From positions 186,001 through 250,000 of the forward strand of contig JAOAPY010000013.1 in assembly GCA_025463135.1 (NCBI GenBank): 64,000 bases of DNA, in the 5' to 3' direction. The stretch is from Acidobacteriota bacterium. Its GTDB lineage: Bacteria; Acidobacteriota; Blastocatellia; Pyrinomonadales; Pyrinomonadaceae. Below the pieces are notes generated by a model. The model was not told the origin of the DNA. It worked only from the letters and a program-made list of their open reading frames with translations, and made no database searches. The position numbers and the translations under genes were made by a program. How positions within the stretch are numbered: the first letter of the stretch is position 1; each line of letters starts with the position of its first letter. Positions 62,345 through 64,000 of this stretch are shown piece by piece.

Positions 62345-63781
62345 ATGAATAGACTCCGGATTTCGCGCGTCATTATGGTCGGCACTTTAGCATTGGCGCA
62401 GGTTAGCGTTAGTGCTGCTTCAGTGTCGGCTCAATCATCACTACACAACGGAGTGGCAATCACAACCCCGCCTGAAAGTAGCCTCTCTGTGAATGTTAGT
62501 CTGCCGTTGGTCCCAGCAGCAGCGGTAACGAAGTATGCGGACCTGCAGACAGGCATGACTATAGATCAGGCCGTCGCCTATGCGCTCGAACATAACGGAG
62601 AATTGCTGGCGTCGCGGAAAGAGATCGACGCCGCTAGCGCACTCGTCAGGCAGGCGGGGCTCCGAGCTAATCCGAAAGTTGACGCAAGTGTTTCGAAGAC
62701 GATCACCGGTACGGACAACAATATTACTCTCAACGGGATGCTTCCATTGGAACTCGGCGGCCGTCGTCCAGCCCGGATCATAGTCGCTGAACGCGAACTC
62801 GAAATGCGGCGGCAAGACGTTGCCAATCGAGAGCGAATGCTCGCAGCCGATGTGCGCGCCAAATTCGGCGAAGCCCTGGCGGCCATTCTCAAGCTCGGGC
62901 TCGATGAGGACCTGATTGCTACAAGCCAGCGCAACTATAACCTGGTTGCCGCCCGGGTGACTGAAGGTGGCACCGCTCCCTTAGAACGGAACATGGTGTT
63001 GGTTGAACTCAATCGTCTGCGTTCGACGCGCGAAATCGCTGAAGGCAAAGCTCAAATAGAAATGCTGGAATTGCAAAACCTTATCGGCATGAGTCCGGAA
63101 GAGCCGCTTCGTCTGCGCGGAGACTTCAACGATGTGATTGCTCCACTGCCACCGCTTACAACTTCCGTCGATCTTGCATTCTTATATCGCCCGGATCTGA
63201 AATTGGCGAAAGCCGCCGAGAGTTTCGCCGTAGCTCGCATCGAGCAGGCGCGCGCTGGCGGAAGGTTAGATGCAAGCTTAACGGCGGGTTACCAGCGAAT
63301 GAATTCCAGTTACCCGCTAAATGGGATCAACGATGCGGGACAACTAAATCCGATTCGGAGCACGTTTCACTATTTCACGGTGGGCGTGTCTCTTGACCTG
63401 CCGGTGCGGAACAAGAACCAGGGAACAATCGAAGCGGCTGTCGCAGAAGCCGAAGGGGCAAAGCGCCGGAGAGAGTATCTCGAGCTAACGGTGCGGCGGG
63501 AAGTAGCGTCAGCGTATGCGCTATACAACAGCACCGCACGCGCGGCAGAGATCTTCCGCGTGGGAGTCAAGGACCAGGCCAACGCTAATCTCGATGTGGT
63601 TAGGCAGACGTACGAGCTTGGCTCAAAGACTCTGATTGACTTTCTCGGAGAGCAACGACGCTTTATCGAGTTACAGAACGGATACATTGACGCGCTGCTC
63701 GATACCCACAAGGCGCGTGTAGAGATTGAACGCGCTGTTGGTTCGCCGACCCCAGCCAGACAGCAGGTGACACAAAGATGA
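62345..63781 (+). CDS. TolC/CusC-family outer-membrane efflux protein
   Basis: Outer-membrane channel for the efflux pump. The 478-residue protein has a signal peptide (MNRLRISRVIMVGTLALAQVSVSA). Two outer-membrane-efflux repeats follow: helices such as GMTIDQAVAYALEHNGELLASRKEIDAASALVRQAGLRANPKVDAS, then LAFLYRPDLKLAKAAESFAVARIEQARAGGRLDASLTAGYQ and ELGSKTLIDFLGEQRRFIELQNGYIDALLDTHKARVEIERAVG. I start it at MNRLRIS, with GAGGGTGG upstream. It ends with ATGA shared with the next gene, the periplasmic adaptor. The order pump-channel-adaptor differs from E. coli cusCFBA. Confidence 0.92.
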   Translation: MNRLRISRVIMVGTLALAQVSVSAASVSAQSSLHNGVAITTPPESSLSVNVSLPLVPAAAVTKYADLQTGMTIDQAVAYALEHNGELLASRKEIDAASALVRQAGLRANPKVDASVSKTITGTDNNITLNGMLPLELGGRRPARIIVAERELEMRRQDVANRERMLAADVRAKFGEALAAILKLGLDEDLIATSQRNYNLVAARVTEGGTAPLERNMVLVELNRLRSTREIAEGKAQIEMLELQNLIGMSPEEPLRLRGDFNDVIAPLPPLTTSVDLAFLYRPDLKLAKAAESFAVARIEQARAGGRLDASLTAGYQRMNSSYPLNGINDAGQLNPIRSTFHYFTVGVSLDLPVRNKNQGTIEAAVAEAEGAKRRREYLELTVRREVASAYALYNSTARAAEIFRVGVKDQANANLDVVRQTYELGSKTLIDFLGEQRRFIELQNGYIDALLDTHKARVEIERAVGSPTPARQQVTQR

Positions 63782-64000
63782 ACGAACCCGACGAAATCAA
63801 ACAAACATCGACCACTGACGTCAAACGTAGCCGGAACCGTAACAGAAAGATCGCCACGGTCTCTGTCGTTGCTGTGGTAGCTGCCGCGGCTATTGCGCTG
63901 CTTCTCTACCTACTCATCCCGCAAGGTAAGGGCGGACGACCCGTGCCTGCGCCACGCAACATTGGCGTCCAAACCTCGAATCAGGAGACCAACGCTCTGT
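63778..64000 (+). CDS. cusB: Periplasmic adaptor (CusB/HlyD-like), N-terminal part
   Basis: The frame starts at the ATG overlapping the TolC gene stop by 4 nt and stays open to the window edge (74 codons). The sequence MNEPDEIKQTSTTDVKRSRNRNRK is followed by one transmembrane helix (about 27-48, VSVVAVVAAAAIALLLYLLIP) and a Pro/Gly-rich linker, typical of membrane-fusion proteins of RND pumps. The position after the pump and channel genes supports the call; the diagnostic barrel-sandwich and lipoyl domains lie beyond the window. Confidence 0.7.
   Translation, partial: MNEPDEIKQTSTTDVKRSRNRNRKIATVSVVAVVAAAAIALLLYLLIPQGKGGRPVPAPRNIGVQTSNQETNAL

Overview
The window looks like a chromosomal segment of an Acidobacteriota bacterium, most likely of the Blastocatellia type. 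This is an inference from gene content: a 1153-residue Oar-like TonB receptor with an N-terminal carboxypeptidase-regulatory domain, a CBM9/DUF5916 outer-membrane protein, a block of DUF4097 proteins, a fused MFS/spermidine synthase, and a very high load of short palindromic repeats. No rRNA, tRNA, CRISPR array, prophage or intact insertion sequence was seen.

Layout. 1-6.6 kb (minus strand): an unknown membrane protein cut by the window edge, an Ig-like/propeller secreted protein, citrate synthase, a SAM hydroxide adenosyltransferase and a glycine-zipper envelope protein. 7-10.9 kb: a cysteine desulfurase and a large CBM9/DUF5916 protein. 11.1-17.1 kb (minus): an ECF sigma factor and its membrane anti-sigma factor, translationally coupled, followed by three DUF4097 beta-solenoid-like secreted proteins. 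17.3-21.1 kb: the end of protoporphyrin-type heme synthesis (hemE, hemH, hemY). 21.1-21.5 kb: a decayed BrnT/BrnA toxin-antitoxin pair. 21.6-26.4 kb (minus): moxR, DUF58 and the fused MFS/spermidine synthase. 26.6-29.7 kb: a type IV pilin, an Rrf2 regulator with a near-consensus promoter/operator, and the housekeeping sigma factor rpoD. 29.8-33.5 kb: an alpha/beta hydrolase, an atypical KAS III enzyme and an acyl-CoA ligase. 33.7-41.3 kb: a histidine kinase/NtrC pair, then a candidate sigma-54 promoter and the Oar-like receptor. 41.4-45.5 kb: a second acyl-CoA ligase, an MFS permease and a PHB-depolymerase-type esterase. 45.7-50.5 kb (minus): a LarA-like, KdgK-like and SDR sugar-acid cluster and an M24-fold protein lacking most metal ligands. 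50.8-56.2 kb: small membrane and soluble proteins, an aldo/keto reductase, a PQQ propeller with two embedded EF-hands, and a repeat island with a RAYT transposase remnant and a broken antitoxin. 56.5-64 kb: a heavy-metal resistance operon (MerR, His/Met-rich and Cys-rich secreted proteins, a FixH/YtkA-like lipoprotein, CusA, TolC, and the start of CusB), running off the right edge.

The most distinctive feature is the set of dispersed palindromic elements. Several subfamilies share an ACTTCAGT centre while the flanking stem bases differ between them, and they usually occur as two inverted copies. Some have entered genes: one supplies the start codon and first ~25 residues of the DUF58 protein, and another supplies the last residues and stop of CusA. 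A separate MITE-like family with CCGTTTAG-type terminal repeats occurs twice.

Starts were moved downstream of the longest open frame wherever the upstream part was repeat or promoter DNA; each case is noted. All functional assignments come from reading motifs in the translations; no database search was possible.
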